The translations under genes were made by a program, and so were the position numbers. From Phytoactinopolyspora limicola (GTDB lineage Bacteria > Actinomycetota > Actinomycetes > Jiangellales > Jiangellaceae): DNA of 64,000 nt. Below are positions 53,563 to 63,200 of the stretch, in pieces. Where the stretch lies: positions 1,094,725-1,158,724 of the forward strand of contig NZ_JAAOEN010000001.1 of the NCBI RefSeq assembly GCF_011320225.1. The letters are read 5' to 3'. The first letter of the stretch is position 1, and each line of letters starts with the position of its first letter. Under the pieces are notes generated by a model. That model did not search any database, was not told where the DNA came from, and saw only the letters and a program-made list of their open reading frames with translations.

Positions 53563-55065
53563 ATGAGTGGCGGGACTGTGGAGCAGGCGGTCCGACTGCG
53601 GAGCGGCCGGGGCCGCGGTCTGCTGGCCGCCATGGCGCTCGGGTCGGGTATGGCCTTCCTGGACAGCACGGTGGTCAACGTCGCCCTGCCCACCATCGGG
53701 CGGGAATTCGACGCCCGGCTGGCAGCCTTGCAGTGGACGGTGAATGCCTACACGCTGATGCTGGCCGCTTTGATCCTGCTGGGTGGGGCGCTGGGGGATC
53801 GGTTCGGCCGCCGCCGGATCTTCGTCATCGGCGCGTCGTGGTTCACCGTCGCCTCGGTGCTGTGTGCCTTGGCGCCGACGGTGGAGATACTCATCGCGGC
53901 CCGGGCATTGCAGGGCGTTGGTGGCGCATTACTTACCCCAGGGGCGTTGGCCATCCTGCAGACGTCCATCCATCCGGATGACCGAGCTACGGCCATCGGT
54001 TCCTGGGCCGGGTTGACCGGCATGTCCGGGATCCTGGGGCCACTGCTGGGAGGGTGGTTGTTGGAGTTCGACTGGCGGTTCGTCTTCTGGATCAACGTCC
54101 CCTTCGCTTTCCTGACCATCTACCTCACGCTGCGGTGCGCTCCGGAGACCCGAGCTGGCCGCGGCAAACATGGATTCGACTGGGCGGGGGCGGCGCTCGG
54201 GGCGTTGGCGCTCGCGGCTAGCACGTACGCGCTGATCGCGGTAGCCGACGCGGACATGGTCCAGCCGGTGATCATCGCCGGAGTTGTGACGGTGGCCGCG
54301 GTGGCGGCGTTCCTGCGTCGCGAGGCCACGGCCCGTTCGCCGATGGTGCCGCTGTCATTGTTCGCCCATCGGACGTTCAGCGTGATCAACGTGATGACCT
54401 TCGTCGTGTACGCCGGTCTGTCCGCGGTGATGTTCTTCCTCGTGATCCAGCTACAAACCTCACTCGGCTGGAGCCCACTCGCTGCCGGGCTCGCCAGCGT
54501 GCCCGCGACACTGCTGATGCTGGTCCTCTCCGGTCGTAGCGCCGATCTCGCCACCCGGTTGGGGGTACGAGCCCCGCTCGTGGTGGGCGCCCTAGTCGGC
54601 GGCGCCGGCGTGGCGTTGCTCAGCGGAGTCGGCCCGGGAGACAGCTACGTTCCCGCCGTGCTACCCGGGGTGACGCTGCTCGGCATTGGCCTGGTGATCC
54701 TGGTCCCGACGTTGACCGCGACAGTGATGGCAGCGGCGCCCGGTGACCAAGCTGGCGTGGCAAGCGGCATCAACAACGGCGTGTCGCGAGCCGCAGGGCT
54801 GATCGCGGTGGCTGCCATCCCCGCCGTGGTTGGTTTAGGCGGAGATGGTTATGCCGACCCCACCATGATGACCGACGCCTACCGCAGCGCCATGGTGATC
54901 TGCGCGGGTCTCTTGGCGTCCGGCGGCGTGATCGCGGGTGTCTTGTTGCCCCGCGTGACGGCCGGGCCAGCGTCGGACCTCGCCGAAGCTGCCGAGGCGG
55001 AAGAGGTGCCTGACACCGTTGCTCCTTGTACGGCTCCCGGCACGCCGCCCGTGCACGGGCGGTGA
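53563..55065 (+). CDS. MFS drug exporter, DHA2 (EmrB/QacA) family
   Basis: 500 residues with 14 membrane helices. Motifs include FLDSTVVNVALPTIGREFDA (DHA2 motif D1), LGGALGDRFGRRRIFVIG (motif A) and GALGVSxG-like PGALAILQTSIHPDDRA. It exports hydrophobic drugs with proton antiport. ATG at 53563 is chosen for position against the divergent gene; a longer start at 53497 would overlap it. Confidence 0.88.
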   Translation: MSGGTVEQAVRLRSGRGRGLLAAMALGSGMAFLDSTVVNVALPTIGREFDARLAALQWTVNAYTLMLAALILLGGALGDRFGRRRIFVIGASWFTVASVLCALAPTVEILIAARALQGVGGALLTPGALAILQTSIHPDDRATAIGSWAGLTGMSGILGPLLGGWLLEFDWRFVFWINVPFAFLTIYLTLRCAPETRAGRGKHGFDWAGAALGALALAASTYALIAVADADMVQPVIIAGVVTVAAVAAFLRREATARSPMVPLSLFAHRTFSVINVMTFVVYAGLSAVMFFLVIQLQTSLGWSPLAAGLASVPATLLMLVLSGRSADLATRLGVRAPLVVGALVGGAGVALLSGVGPGDSYVPAVLPGVTLLGIGLVILVPTLTATVMAAAPGDQAGVASGINNGVSRAAGLIAVAAIPAVVGLGGDGYADPTMMTDAYRSAMVICAGLLASGGVIAGVLLPRVTAGPASDLAEAAEAEEVPDTVAPCTAPGTPPVHGR

Positions 55066-55085
55066 CTATACGCGACACTGGGGCC

Positions 55086-55541
55086 ATGACCTCCCTCAAG
55101 GATCGGATGAAGAGCGATCTGACCGCCGCCATGCGGGCGCGTGACGATCTCCGCAAGGGCACGCTGCGTATGACATTGGCCGCTATCGGCACCGCTGAGG
55201 TAGCCGGAGACACCGCTAAGCAGCTCAGCGATAACGAGATCATTACGGTGCTCACCCGAGAGGTCAAGCGTCGCCGTGAAGCCGCCGAAGCGTTCCGCAC
55301 CGGCGGCCGGGCCGAGAGCGCGGAACGGGAAGAGGCAGAGGCCGCCGTCATCGCCGAGTACCTACCGGCCCAGCTGTCCGAGGCCGAACTCGCCGAGCTG
55401 GTTGAGCAGGCGGTGGCCGAAGCCGGCGCCACGACACCACGCGACATGGGCACGGTGATGAAACTCCTGCAGCCCAAGGTGGCCGGCCGCGCCGAAGGTC
55501 GAATGGTGGCCGACGCCGTCAAACAGCGGTTGACCTCCTGA
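55086..55541 (+). CDS. GatB/YqeY domain protein
   Basis: 151 residues, helical, with the YqeY pattern DRMKSDLTAAMRARDDLRKG, LTREVKRRREAAEAF, IAEYLPAQLSEAEL and MGTVMKLLQPKVAGRAEGRM. Similar to the tail domain of GatB amidotransferase that binds tRNA; the free-standing protein has no firm function. ATG at 55086. Confidence 0.9.
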   Translation: MTSLKDRMKSDLTAAMRARDDLRKGTLRMTLAAIGTAEVAGDTAKQLSDNEIITVLTREVKRRREAAEAFRTGGRAESAEREEAEAAVIAEYLPAQLSEAELAELVEQAVAEAGATTPRDMGTVMKLLQPKVAGRAEGRMVADAVKQRLTS

Positions 55542-55588
55542 CGGTCTTCCCGACGTACGCCGGAAGAACCCGCCATGATCGACCCGCG

Positions 55589-55622
55589 CCGGCCGCCGGA
55601 GTAGTCAACTACCGGTGGCCGG
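55589..55622. terminator. Bidirectional terminator between yqeY and asd
   Basis: Arms CCGGCCGCCGG (55589-55599) and CCGGTGGCCGG (55612-55622) pair with one G-U, and the inner TAGT/ACTA can extend the stem. It lies between two convergent genes. Confidence 0.6.
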
Positions 55623-55651
55623 CTAGGGTCGCGTATCCCCGATCCGACACA

Positions 55652-56716
55652 CTAGGAGACGAGTTCGGCCGCGACGATCTCAGCGATCTGGGCCGTATTC
55701 AAGGCCGCGCCCTTACGCAGGTTGTCGCCACAGACGAACAGGTCCAGTGAGTGCGGGTCGTCGAGCGCCCGACGGACCCGGCCAACCCAGGTCGGATCGG
55801 TGCCGACGACGTCGGCCGGGGTGGGGAACTCGCCACGAGATGGATCGTCGTACAACACCACACCCGGGGCGTCACGCAGGATTTCCCAGGCCAGTTCGGT
55901 GGAGACCTCGCGCTGGAAGGTGGCATGCATAGCCACTGAATGAGTGGTGACGACGGGTACCCGGACACACGTCGCCGAGACCGAAAGGTCGGGCAGGTCG
56001 AGGATCTTCCGCGACTCGTTGCGGATCTTGAGCTCCTCAGAGTTCCAGCCGCCGTCCTTGAGCGAACCCGCCCACGGCACCACGTTCATGGCCAGCGGCG
56101 CCGGGAACGGCCCGAGATCATCGCCCACCACTCGGCGGACATCACCCGGCTGAGAGCCGATCTCGCGGTTGCCGGCAACCTTGCTCAGTTGGTCGTGCAA
56201 GGTGTCGATGCCGGACTGGCCAGCACCTGACGCGGCCTGATAGGACGCGGCGAACAGCTGCGTCAGCTCCAACTCGGCATGTAACGCACCCAACACCACG
56301 ATCATGGACAAGGTGGTGCAGTTCGGGTTGGCGATGATGCCCTTGGGCCGGTTGCGCGCTGCTGGTGCGTTGACCTCGGGCACCACCAGCGGCACCTCGG
56401 AGTCCATCCGGAACGCCCCGGAGTTGTCCACCGCGACGGCGCCTCGCGCGGCGGCCACCGGCGCCCACTCGGCGGAGACCTCATCGGGCACATCGAACAT
56501 CGCGACGTCGACGCCGTCGAATACCTCTGGTGCGAGCGCCTGGACCTCGACCTCCGTGCCGCGCACCGACAGCTTGCGCCCGGCCGACCGCGCCGAGGCG
56601 ATCAGACGGATCTCACCCCATACGTTCTGCCGGGTAGAGAGGATCTGTCGCATCACGGTGCCGACCGCGCCGGTAGCGCCAACAATGGCGAGAGTGGGAA
56701 GATTCTGGTTGGTCAT
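55652..56716 (-). CDS. asd: Aspartate-semialdehyde dehydrogenase
   Basis: 354 residues. NADP-binding start [19 protein letters not shown]; catalytic Cys in [14 protein letters not shown]; substrate-binding His/Arg in [18 protein letters not shown] and a QxxSGAGQSG segment. It reduces aspartyl phosphate to aspartate semialdehyde for lysine, methionine and threonine. ATG overlaps the lysC stop by 4 bp. Confidence 0.95.
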   Translation of the reverse strand: MTNQNLPTLAIVGATGAVGTVMRQILSTRQNVWGEIRLIASARSAGRKLSVRGTEVEVQALAPEVFDGVDVAMFDVPDEVSAEWAPVAAARGAVAVDNSGAFRMDSEVPLVVPEVNAPAARNRPKGIIANPNCTTLSMIVVLGALHAELELTQLFAASYQAASGAGQSGIDTLHDQLSKVAGNREIGSQPGDVRRVVGDDLGPFPAPLAMNVVPWAGSLKDGGWNSEELKIRNESRKILDLPDLSVSATCVRVPVVTTHSVAMHATFQREVSTELAWEILRDAPGVVLYDDPSRGEFPTPADVVGTDPTWVGRVRRALDDPHSLDLFVCGDNLRKGAALNTAQIAEIVAAELVS

Positions 56717-57990
56717 CGGCCTGTTCCTCCGTACACGACAGCCTCGACCTCCGCCACGTCGAGATCGAATGCGTGGTGGATGGCCCCTACAGCAGTGTCC
56801 ACGTCTTCGCCTCGGACCACCACAGAGATACGGATCTCCGACGTAGAGATCATCTCGATGTTCACTCCGGCCTCGGCGAGCGAGCCAAAGAACTTGGCGC
56901 TGACCCCGGGGTGGCTGCGCATCCCGGCTCCGATCAGGGAGACCTTGCCGACTCCGTCGTCATACCGCAGCGCCTCGAAGCCCACTTCGCCCTGAACGGC
57001 GGTCAGTGCGGACATGGCGCTGGGTCCGTCGGTGGCCGGCAGCGTGAACGAAATGTCCGTGCGGTTGGTGTCCGCGGCGGACACGTTCTGCACGATCATG
57101 TCGATGTTGACGTCTGCGTCGGCGACGGCACGGAAGATGGTCGCGGCCTCGCCGACCTTGTCCGGCACGCCGACGACGGTGATCTTCGCCTCACTTCGAT
57201 CGTGGGCGACTCCGGAGATGATCGGCTGCTCCATGTCGGTGGTGTCACGTCCTTCGTTCTGATCTGAAACCCAAGTGCCGGCCAGCGTGGAGAAGCTGGA
57301 GCGCACATGGATGGGGATGCCGTACCGGCGGGCGTACTCCACACACCGCAAGTGGAGGATCTTAGCGCCGCAGGCCGCCATCTCCAGGGTCTCTTCATAG
57401 CTGATGCGCGGTATACGACGCGCAGTCGAGACGATGCGGGGGTCGGCGGTGAAGATGCCGTCGACGTCGCTGTAGATCTCGCACACGTCGGCGTTCAACG
57501 CCGCGGCCAGCGCGACCGCCGTGGTGTCCGATCCGCCGCGCCCGAGCGTGGTGATGTCCTTGCTGTCTTGGCTGACGCCCTGGAAGCCGGCGACGATAGC
57601 GATGGCGCCGGTGTCGAGCGCCTGCCTGATCCGCCCCGGGGTGACGTCGATGATACGAGCCTTGCCGTGCGTGGAGTCGGTGATGACGCCGGCCTGGCTC
57701 CCGGTGAACGACCGGGCCTCGTGGCCGAGATCGCCGATGGCCATCGCCAGGACCGCCATGGAGATGCGTTCACCCGCGGTGAGCAACATGTCGAGTTCCC
57801 GACCGGCCGGGACCGGCGAAACCTCCTTGGCCAGATCGATCAGCTCGTCGGTGGTATCACCCATCGCAGACACGACGACCACGACCTCGTGGCCGGACTT
57901 TTTTGTGTCGACGATCCGCCGAGCCACCCGCTTGATGGCCGCGGCGTCGGAGACGGACGATCCGCCGTACTTCTGGACGACGAGGCCCAC
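56713..57990 (-). CDS. lysC: Aspartokinase
   Basis: 425 residues. Catalytic start [45 protein letters not shown]; two C-terminal ACT domains (about 265-420) for feedback by Lys/Thr. An internal ATG at 57234 (Met253, [15 protein letters not shown]) preceded by GAAGGA lies where C. glutamicum has its internal start for the beta subunit, so a second product is likely. First step of the aspartate pathway. Confidence 0.95.
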   Translation of the reverse strand: MGLVVQKYGGSSVSDAAAIKRVARRIVDTKKSGHEVVVVVSAMGDTTDELIDLAKEVSPVPAGRELDMLLTAGERISMAVLAMAIGDLGHEARSFTGSQAGVITDSTHGKARIIDVTPGRIRQALDTGAIAIVAGFQGVSQDSKDITTLGRGGSDTTAVALAAALNADVCEIYSDVDGIFTADPRIVSTARRIPRISYEETLEMAACGAKILHLRCVEYARRYGIPIHVRSSFSTLAGTWVSDQNEGRDTTDMEQPIISGVAHDRSEAKITVVGVPDKVGEAATIFRAVADADVNIDMIVQNVSAADTNRTDISFTLPATDGPSAMSALTAVQGEVGFEALRYDDGVGKVSLIGAGMRSHPGVSAKFFGSLAEAGVNIEMISTSEIRISVVVRGEDVDTAVGAIHHAFDLDVAEVEAVVYGGTGR

Positions 57991-58084
57991 GGCGTGCTCC
58001 TTGTGTCAGCGTCGATTCGTGCCTTGGCAGTCTATTCGAGGCATCGACGAGACCGGCGACTGTCCGGATCGCGGAACGCCGCGA

Positions 58085-58684
58085 TCAGGTGTCGACCTCG
58101 GCCAGCAGCGAACGTTCCTCGTCCCCTCGGGCGTCGTTTCGCTCATGATCCAGCCGGGTATGTGCGATCAGCGAATGCAGCGCACGCAGGGCCGCGCCGC
58201 AGGTAGACCCCCACGACGACAGGTAAGAGAACTGCCACCACCACAACGCCTCCACGGTGCGGTCATCCCGGTAATGGGACAGCCCATGGAGGAGCTCGGC
58301 GGCGATGCTGGCGAGATCGTCGGACAGCCGGAATCCGGTGACACCACGGTCAGGATCGATGGGGTCGACGACCTCGACGTAAGGATCGACGGGATCGAGC
58401 AGCTTGGCCAGGCGTTCGCGTAGCTCGTCGACGTCGGCGTCAGGGCCGGCGTCGGGCTCGAAATGGCCATGCGGAACAACATCGCTGATGGCACCTAGCC
58501 GACCACCGGCCAGCGCCAGCTGGCTGACCTCCAGGAGCAGCAGCGACAGGGTGCTCGCTGGGTCGTCGCCCCGGGCGATTTCACGTAGGGCGAGCAGAAA
58601 GCTCTCCACTTGGTCGGCGATCTCGGCACCGAACTCGGCGTATTCGTCGCCGGTGCCGGCTTCGGCGGTCACATCGTCAGACAT
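58085..58684 (-). CDS. DUF5063 protein
   Basis: 199 residues, acidic, helical, with conserved [24 protein letters not shown] and [20 protein letters not shown] segments typical of DUF5063, which usually sits between recR and lysC in actinobacteria. ATG at 58684 has GGAGG 7 bp upstream and overlaps recR by 8 bp. Function unknown. Confidence 0.8.
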   Translation of the reverse strand: MSDDVTAEAGTGDEYAEFGAEIADQVESFLLALREIARGDDPASTLSLLLLEVSQLALAGGRLGAISDVVPHGHFEPDAGPDADVDELRERLAKLLDPVDPYVEVVDPIDPDRGVTGFRLSDDLASIAAELLHGLSHYRDDRTVEALWWWQFSYLSSWGSTCGAALRALHSLIAHTRLDHERNDARGDEERSLLAEVDT

Positions 58685-59276
58685 CGAGCTGCCTCCTACC
58701 CTCAAAAGCCCGGCCTAGGGTGACCTCGTCGGCGTATTCGAGATCGCCTCCGACCGGTAGTCCACTCGCCAAGCGTGTCACACGCAGTCCCATCGGTTTG
58801 ACCAACCGGGCGAGATAGGTGGCCGTCGCCTCACCTTCGAGGTTCGGATCGGTGGCGATGATGAGTTCGGTGATGCTGCCATCGGCCAGCCGCGTCATCA
58901 GCTCCTTGACGCGCAGCTCATCCGGCCCGATGCCCTCGATGGGGCTGATCGCCCCGCCGAGGACGTGGTAGCGACCGCGGAACTCACGGGTCCGTTCGAT
59001 CGCGACGACGTCCTTGGGCTCCTCCACCACGCACAGTATCGACTGGTCACGGCGTGGATCTCGGCAGATCTGACATTGTTCGGCCTCGGCGACGTTGCCG
59101 CACGCCACACAGAACCGCACCTTCTCCTTGACCTCGTTCAACGCGGTAGCAAGCCGGTGAACGTCGTCGGCGTCGGCGGCAAGAATATGAAACGCGATGC
59201 GTTGCGCACTCTTAGGGCCGACGCCCGGCAGCCGCCCGAGCTCGTCGATGAGGCTCTGGACGACACCTTCGTACAT
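58677..59276 (-). CDS. recR: Recombination mediator RecR
   Basis: 199 residues. N-terminal helix-hairpin-helix [20 protein letters not shown]; zinc finger [24 protein letters not shown] domain starting [16 protein letters not shown]. Acts with RecF/RecO in single-strand gap repair. Same operon order as in many bacteria: dnaX-ybaB-recR. Confidence 0.96.
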   Translation of the reverse strand: MYEGVVQSLIDELGRLPGVGPKSAQRIAFHILAADADDVHRLATALNEVKEKVRFCVACGNVAEAEQCQICRDPRRDQSILCVVEEPKDVVAIERTREFRGRYHVLGGAISPIEGIGPDELRVKELMTRLADGSITELIIATDPNLEGEATATYLARLVKPMGLRVTRLASGLPVGGDLEYADEVTLGRAFEGRRQLDV

Positions 59277-59290
59277 GCCCGGACCGCGTT

Positions 59291-59734
59291 CTACGCGCCG
59301 TGATCGCGCTGCTGCGCAGGACCACCAGGCGGGGTGTCGTCGTCATCGTCGACGGTGGCGCCGGGGATGGCCGCGCCACCGAGCAGTCCTTCGAGTCCGC
59401 CACCACCGAGCAACCCCTCCACGCCCGCTCCGATCGAGCCGAGTTGCTCACTGGCCCGCCGCTGGATCTCGGCATGAGCGTCGCGGACAGCGGCCACGAT
59501 CAGATCGGCCAGAGTCTCGGTGTCTTCCGGATCGACCACCGAAGGATCGAGCTGCAGGGCCGTCAGCTCCCCGCCACCGGTCATGGTGGCGCGTACCAGC
59601 CCACCGCCGGCGGTGCCGGTGATCTCGCTCTCAGCCAGGTCCTGCTGCGCGGACACCAGCTGTTCTTGCATCCGTTGAGCCTGCTGCAGCAGCTGGCTCA
59701 TGTCGATACCTTCCGAACCACCAGACGGAAACAC
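59291..59734 (-). CDS. YbaB/EbfC-family nucleoid-associated protein
   Basis: 147 residues. The conserved core is [20 protein letters not shown] and [22 protein letters not shown]-terminal Gly/Leu-rich stretch ([16 protein letters not shown]) and an Asp run are additions to the roughly 105-residue family core. GTG at 59734 has GGAGGAG 7 bp upstream. It binds DNA as a dimer. Confidence 0.92.
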   Translation of the reverse strand: MFPSGGSEGIDMSQLLQQAQRMQEQLVSAQQDLAESEITGTAGGGLVRATMTGGGELTALQLDPSVVDPEDTETLADLIVAAVRDAHAEIQRRASEQLGSIGAGVEGLLGGGGLEGLLGGAAIPGATVDDDDDTPPGGPAQQRDHGA

Positions 59735-59834
59735 TGTGGAACTCCTCCATACGGGCATGCCGAACGGTTCGAGCCTACGGCACGCGGGTCCTCCGCGCTG
59801 AAGCGAACCGGGTGTCGGCGCGCGGCCGGTGTCG

Positions 59835-62048
59835 TCAGGCGGGATCGGACTCGGAAATAACGGTGGCGCCTAGGGTTCGAGCCAGCAGTTCCTGCTCCGA
59901 CTCACCGGAGCTGTCGAGGTTCTCGTCGTCGAGGTCGGCACCCTGTCCGCGGGCGTCGTACGGGTCGGTCGGTGGCGTCGGCTCGCTGGACTCAACCGGC
60001 CCGGTCCCGCGCTGTTGGATCGCGGCCCGCGCGGCGGCCGCACCGGTGGGTTGCACGGAGGCCGCGGCATCCGGCGTTGGTGCGGTCGGTGCGGGGCCCG
60101 GCCGCTCGGCGGGGTCCGGAGAGGCGCCGGCGCCAGGGGTGCTCGGGCCGGGAGCGGGAGCGTCGTGGCTGGCCGACGCCGGGGCCGCCGTGGTCGCAGC
60201 CTGCGGCGGTGGCGTCGGCGCCGGACCTGACCGGCTACCAGCGGTTCCTGGGCCCGTCGCGGCCGAAGGATCGGCCGAAGGATCGACGATGGCATTGATT
60301 CGGAGGTCGACCAGCAGCACGTCCTTGATGGCTTGCTGGAGGTTGGCCTGAAAGTCTTCCCGCCGGGCGAACGTATCGCGCAAGGTGGGCTGCCGGAAGG
60401 CCAAGGTGAGTACCCCGTCGGCCACTTCCATGACGGCGGACTCCTGCGAGATCAGGCTCCAGGGGGTTCGTTTGATCTCCCGGAGCCGAACCATGACCTC
60501 CGGCCACATGCGCCGGACGTCGGCGATTCCTGGACCGGCGGCCGGAGTAGTGACTGGAGTAGTGACTGGACCGGCGGCCGCTGTGGTGGGCTCCGGCGTG
60601 GTGGTCGTGGAGCCGGAGGACGTGCGAGGTGGGATCGGTTCGGCCGGTGGCTGCGGTTCGGCCGGTGGTACCGGCTCGGTGGGCCGTGGAGGCTCGACCG
60701 GCGGCACTGGCTCTCGCGGCGGCGCCGGTTCCGCCGGCGGAACCGGGTCAGCCGGCGGCGCTGGTTCGGTGGGCCGCGACGGCCGGGCGGGACCCGCTGG
60801 GGCGGCTGCGGCCGAAGTGCTCGTCGGGGTGGCAGAGGCAGGAGCGGCTGGTGCGACCGCGGTACCCGCGGCGCCGGCCAAACGGCGCTCGATGCGGTCG
60901 AGGCGAGCCTGCACGCCGGACGTGGAGTGGTCCGCGCCGGGCAACATCAACCGGGCGCAGACCAGCTCGAGCTGGAGCCGGGTGGGGGTGGCGCCCTTCA
61001 TGGCGGTGATGCCTTCGTCGACGACGTCGGCTAACCGGATGAGATCGGCGGGACCGAAGCGGGCGGCCTGGGCTGCCATCCGTTCGGCCTGGTCTTCCGG
61101 TGCGTCGATGAGTCCGTGGGTGGCGGCGTCGGGAGCGGCCCGCACGACCACCAAGTCGCGGAGCCGTTCCAGGAGGTCGGTCAGGAAACGCCGGGGATCA
61201 TGGCCGGAATCCATCACGCGGTCCACGGCGGTGAACATGGTGGCGGGGTCGTGATCGGCGATGGCCTGGACGACCTCGTCGAGCAGGGCGGCATCGGTGA
61301 AACCCAGCAACTGCACCGCGAGATCGTAGGTGACTCCGTCGTCCCCAGCGCCGGCGATCAGCTGGCCGAGCACCGACTGGGCATCTCTCGCCGAACCCGC
61401 GCCGGCCCGGGCTACCAGCGCCAGCGCGCCCGGCTCGATGGTGACCCCCTCTTGCTCGCAGATCCAGGCCAGGTTCTGTTGAAGAGTTTTGTTGGGGATC
61501 AGCCGGAACGGGTAGTGGTGCGTGCGCGACCGGATAGTGCCGAGGATCTTGTCCGGTGCGGTGGTAGCGAAGATGAACTTCAGGTGGGCCGGCGGCTCCT
61601 CGATCAGCTTGAGAAGGGCATTGGCCGCGCCCGGACCGAGTTGGTGCGCCTCGTCGATGACGTAGATCTTGAAGCGGGACGACACGGGTGCGAAGTGCGC
61701 TTTCTCACGCAGCTCTCGGGCGTCGTCCACGAGTCCGTGGGTGGCGGCGTCGAGTTCGACGACGTCGATGCTGCCGGAGCCGTTCGGAGCCAGTGCGACA
61801 CAGGACTGGCAGGTGCCGCACGGTTGCGGCGTCGGGCCCTCGTCACAGTTGAGGGAGCGGGCGAGGATGCGCGCCGACGACGTCTTGCCACAACCCCTGG
61901 GACCAGAGAACAGGTAGGCGTGGTGGATGCGGTCGTTTTCCAGCGCGCGCATGAGCGGCACCGTGACATGTTCCTGCCCGACGAGGTCGGAGAACTGCCC
62001 CGGCCGATAGGTGCGGTACAACGCGAGGGACGACACCTTGGGAACCAT
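59835..62048 (-). CDS. dnaX: DNA polymerase III subunits gamma/tau
   Basis: 737 residues. Walker A GPRGCGKTSSARIL; zinc module CDEGPTPQPCGTCQSC; DEAH box YVIDEAHQLG; sensor FIFATTAPDKILGTIRSRTH. Residues about 400-525 are a Pro/Glu-rich linker with many PAEP and PVEP units, then domain IV/V for DnaB and alpha contact. ATG at 62048 is used; GTG 62036 (VSSLALYRTYRP) is an equally likely start by family comparison. I do not see a clear A-rich frameshift site for gamma. Confidence 0.95.
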   Translation of the reverse strand: MVPKVSSLALYRTYRPGQFSDLVGQEHVTVPLMRALENDRIHHAYLFSGPRGCGKTSSARILARSLNCDEGPTPQPCGTCQSCVALAPNGSGSIDVVELDAATHGLVDDARELREKAHFAPVSSRFKIYVIDEAHQLGPGAANALLKLIEEPPAHLKFIFATTAPDKILGTIRSRTHHYPFRLIPNKTLQQNLAWICEQEGVTIEPGALALVARAGAGSARDAQSVLGQLIAGAGDDGVTYDLAVQLLGFTDAALLDEVVQAIADHDPATMFTAVDRVMDSGHDPRRFLTDLLERLRDLVVVRAAPDAATHGLIDAPEDQAERMAAQAARFGPADLIRLADVVDEGITAMKGATPTRLQLELVCARLMLPGADHSTSGVQARLDRIERRLAGAAGTAVAPAAPASATPTSTSAAAAPAGPARPSRPTEPAPPADPVPPAEPAPPREPVPPVEPPRPTEPVPPAEPQPPAEPIPPRTSSGSTTTTPEPTTAAAGPVTTPVTTPAAGPGIADVRRMWPEVMVRLREIKRTPWSLISQESAVMEVADGVLTLAFRQPTLRDTFARREDFQANLQQAIKDVLLVDLRINAIVDPSADPSAATGPGTAGSRSGPAPTPPPQAATTAAPASASHDAPAPGPSTPGAGASPDPAERPGPAPTAPTPDAAASVQPTGAAAARAAIQQRGTGPVESSEPTPPTDPYDARGQGADLDDENLDSSGESEQELLARTLGATVISESDPA

Positions 62049-62137
62049 AGTCGCCCGGACCGGCACCGCGCATCCGTGGACGTCGCACGCTGTGGACAGA
62101 CGCCACCCGTTGTGGACGGACGGCCGGGAAAAGAAAG

Positions 62138-62226
62138 GACCCCTCGCGTACCCGGCAGAGCCCACCTACCCTTGCTGCCTTCCGGCCCTGGGGGAGTTCG
62201 GCAGGGATACCGCCACACGAGGGGTC
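62138..62226 (-). ncRNA. ffs: Signal recognition particle RNA, small bacterial type
   Basis: About 89 nt. The ends GACCCCTC and GAGGGGTC pair; the apical loop has GGCCGGAAGGCAGCAAGGGTA, the hallmark of 4.5S RNA and the Ffh-binding site. A U-rich CCTTTCTTTTCCC follows the 3' end. Confidence 0.93.
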
Positions 62227-62344
62227 GGTCACCCAGTGTACTCATGACTCGGCGAGAACCAACGGGGCCTCCACGTTTGAGGACCGGGGCCGGCCGCGCC
62301 AGCCGATTTCAGCTGGAGCGGGCTCGTCGGATACGCTCTTCGGC

Positions 62345-62429
62345 GGAGGATTCGCCTAGTGGCCTAGGGCGCACGCTTGGAAAGCGTGTTGGGAGCAATC
62401 CCTCAGGGGTTCGAATCCCCTATCCTCCG
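62345..62429 (+). tRNA. tRNA-Ser (GGA)
   Basis: 85 nt. Acceptor arms GGAGGAT and ATCCTCC pair; anticodon arm CACGC-TTGGAAA-GCGTG with anticodon GGA; a long variable arm and GGTTCGAATCC in the T arm. CCA is not encoded. Confidence 0.95.
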
Positions 62430-62452
62430 CGTCGCCTGATCAGGCAACAAAA

Positions 62453-62487
62453 TCCGGGGTCGGCCCTACTTGTGGGCCGACCCCGGA
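62453..62487 (+). terminator. Terminator of tRNA-Ser
   Basis: Perfect 14-bp arms TCCGGGGTCGGCCC (62453-62466) and GGGCCGACCCCGGA (62474-62487), 7-nt loop, then CTCTTGTC. It begins 23 bp after the tRNA. The short palindrome GCCTGATCAGGC lies just before it at 62434-62445. Confidence 0.8.
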
Positions 62488-62513
62488 CTCTTGTCACGTT
62501 GGGGTTAGTGACA

Positions 62514-62572
62514 TGGTGCGGTGAGTTCTGGGTTAGCGGCCCAGATAGCGGTTTCCATCTAGCGTTCAGCGC
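62514..62572. repeat. Dispersed element downstream of tRNA-Ser (copy B)
   Basis: Homologous to 52254-52313 with a 1-nt length difference. On the minus strand reads GALNARWKPLSG; relative to copy A all codon differences in that segment are synonymous (CGC/AGA, AAG/AAA, TCC/TCT, GGC/GGG). A hairpin TCTGGG...CCCAGA is present on the plus strand. Confidence 0.65.
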
Positions 62573-62630
62573 CCCGCGACCCCACGACCCCACGACCCTG
62601 CGGCGCTGCTCCGCGGCTTCCTCGGCTAGC

Positions 62631-62704
62631 CCTCCCTCTCCATGATCATGAACACTTTGCCGTGCTATCACACGGCAAAGTGTTCATGATCATGGAGAGG
62701 GAGG
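62631..62704. repeat. Perfect 34-bp inverted repeat
   Basis: Arms 62631-62664 and 62671-62704 are exact reverse complements over 34 bp with a 6-nt loop CTATCA. The core reads CATGATCATGAACACTTTGC. It ends 13 bp before the next gene start. Too long and not G/C-biased at the base for a simple terminator. Confidence 0.85.
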
Positions 62705-62717
62705 CAGGGGGCTGCCT

Positions 62718-63041
62718 GTGCACATGGCTGCCTTCTATAGACTGCACTGGGTGATCTTCAAGCGTGTGGGCGAGGGCCGTCCCTATCCGGACCACGACAC
62801 CACGCTTCGCGAGTGGGCGGAGCTACCGCCGCGGCAGCTCCGCCTCGACGAGTTGGTGACCGTCAAACGCAACCTCGACCTCGAAACACTGCTGGCTCAG
62901 GATTCGACCTTCTTTGGTGACCTGTTCCCACACGTGGTCGAGTGGGAAGGCGAGTTCTATCTCGAAGACGGTCTGCACCGCGCCTTGCGTTCGGCGCTCC
63001 AGCAGCGGCAGGTCATTCATGCTCGTGTGCTCAGCCTCTGA
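62718..63041 (+). CDS. Conserved actinobacterial protein (often labelled VapB-type), function unclear
   Basis: 107 residues. Conserved patterns LPPRQLRLDELVTVKRNLDL, LLAQDSTFFGDLFPHVVEW and YLEDGLHRALRSALQQRQVI. Database entries of this family tend to carry a VapB antitoxin label, but no toxin gene is adjacent and the GLHRALR segment is more like a ParB-type fold. GTG 62718 or ATG 62724 may be the start; GGGGG at 62707-62711 favours the first. Confidence 0.7.
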   Translation: MHMAAFYRLHWVIFKRVGEGRPYPDHDTTLREWAELPPRQLRLDELVTVKRNLDLETLLAQDSTFFGDLFPHVVEWEGEFYLEDGLHRALRSALQQRQVIHARVLSL

Positions 63042-63200
63042 TGTATCGATCTAGTGTGTCGCTCCGGCCGGACCGGTACTCTTCTGTGCTGGGTATGGCG
63101 AGCTAAGGTCGTCGATGCTCAGACCCCGTGGCAAGCGCCGGACCGGGTGCGCTCCCACTGACGACACGAGGCCTCGTGCCCGAAAGGAGTGCGGAGGACG

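Noticed and set aside
57991..58084. Lysine riboswitch upstream of lysC
   Set aside because: Only about 94 bp separate lysC from the next gene and I see no L-box-like fold or terminator there.
60301..61020. Programmed frameshift site in dnaX for the gamma product
   Set aside because: No A-rich slippery heptamer with a following hairpin is visible; the repetitive GGCGG/CCGGY linker is ordinary Pro/Glu coding.
61116..62645. 509-residue plus-strand open frame across dnaX, ffs and tRNA-Ser
   Set aside because: It is antisense to dnaX and runs through two RNA genes; no protein-family pattern is visible.
62718..63041. VapBC toxin-antitoxin module
   Set aside because: No PIN-domain toxin is adjacent, and the conserved pattern does not look like a ribbon-helix-helix or AbrB antitoxin.
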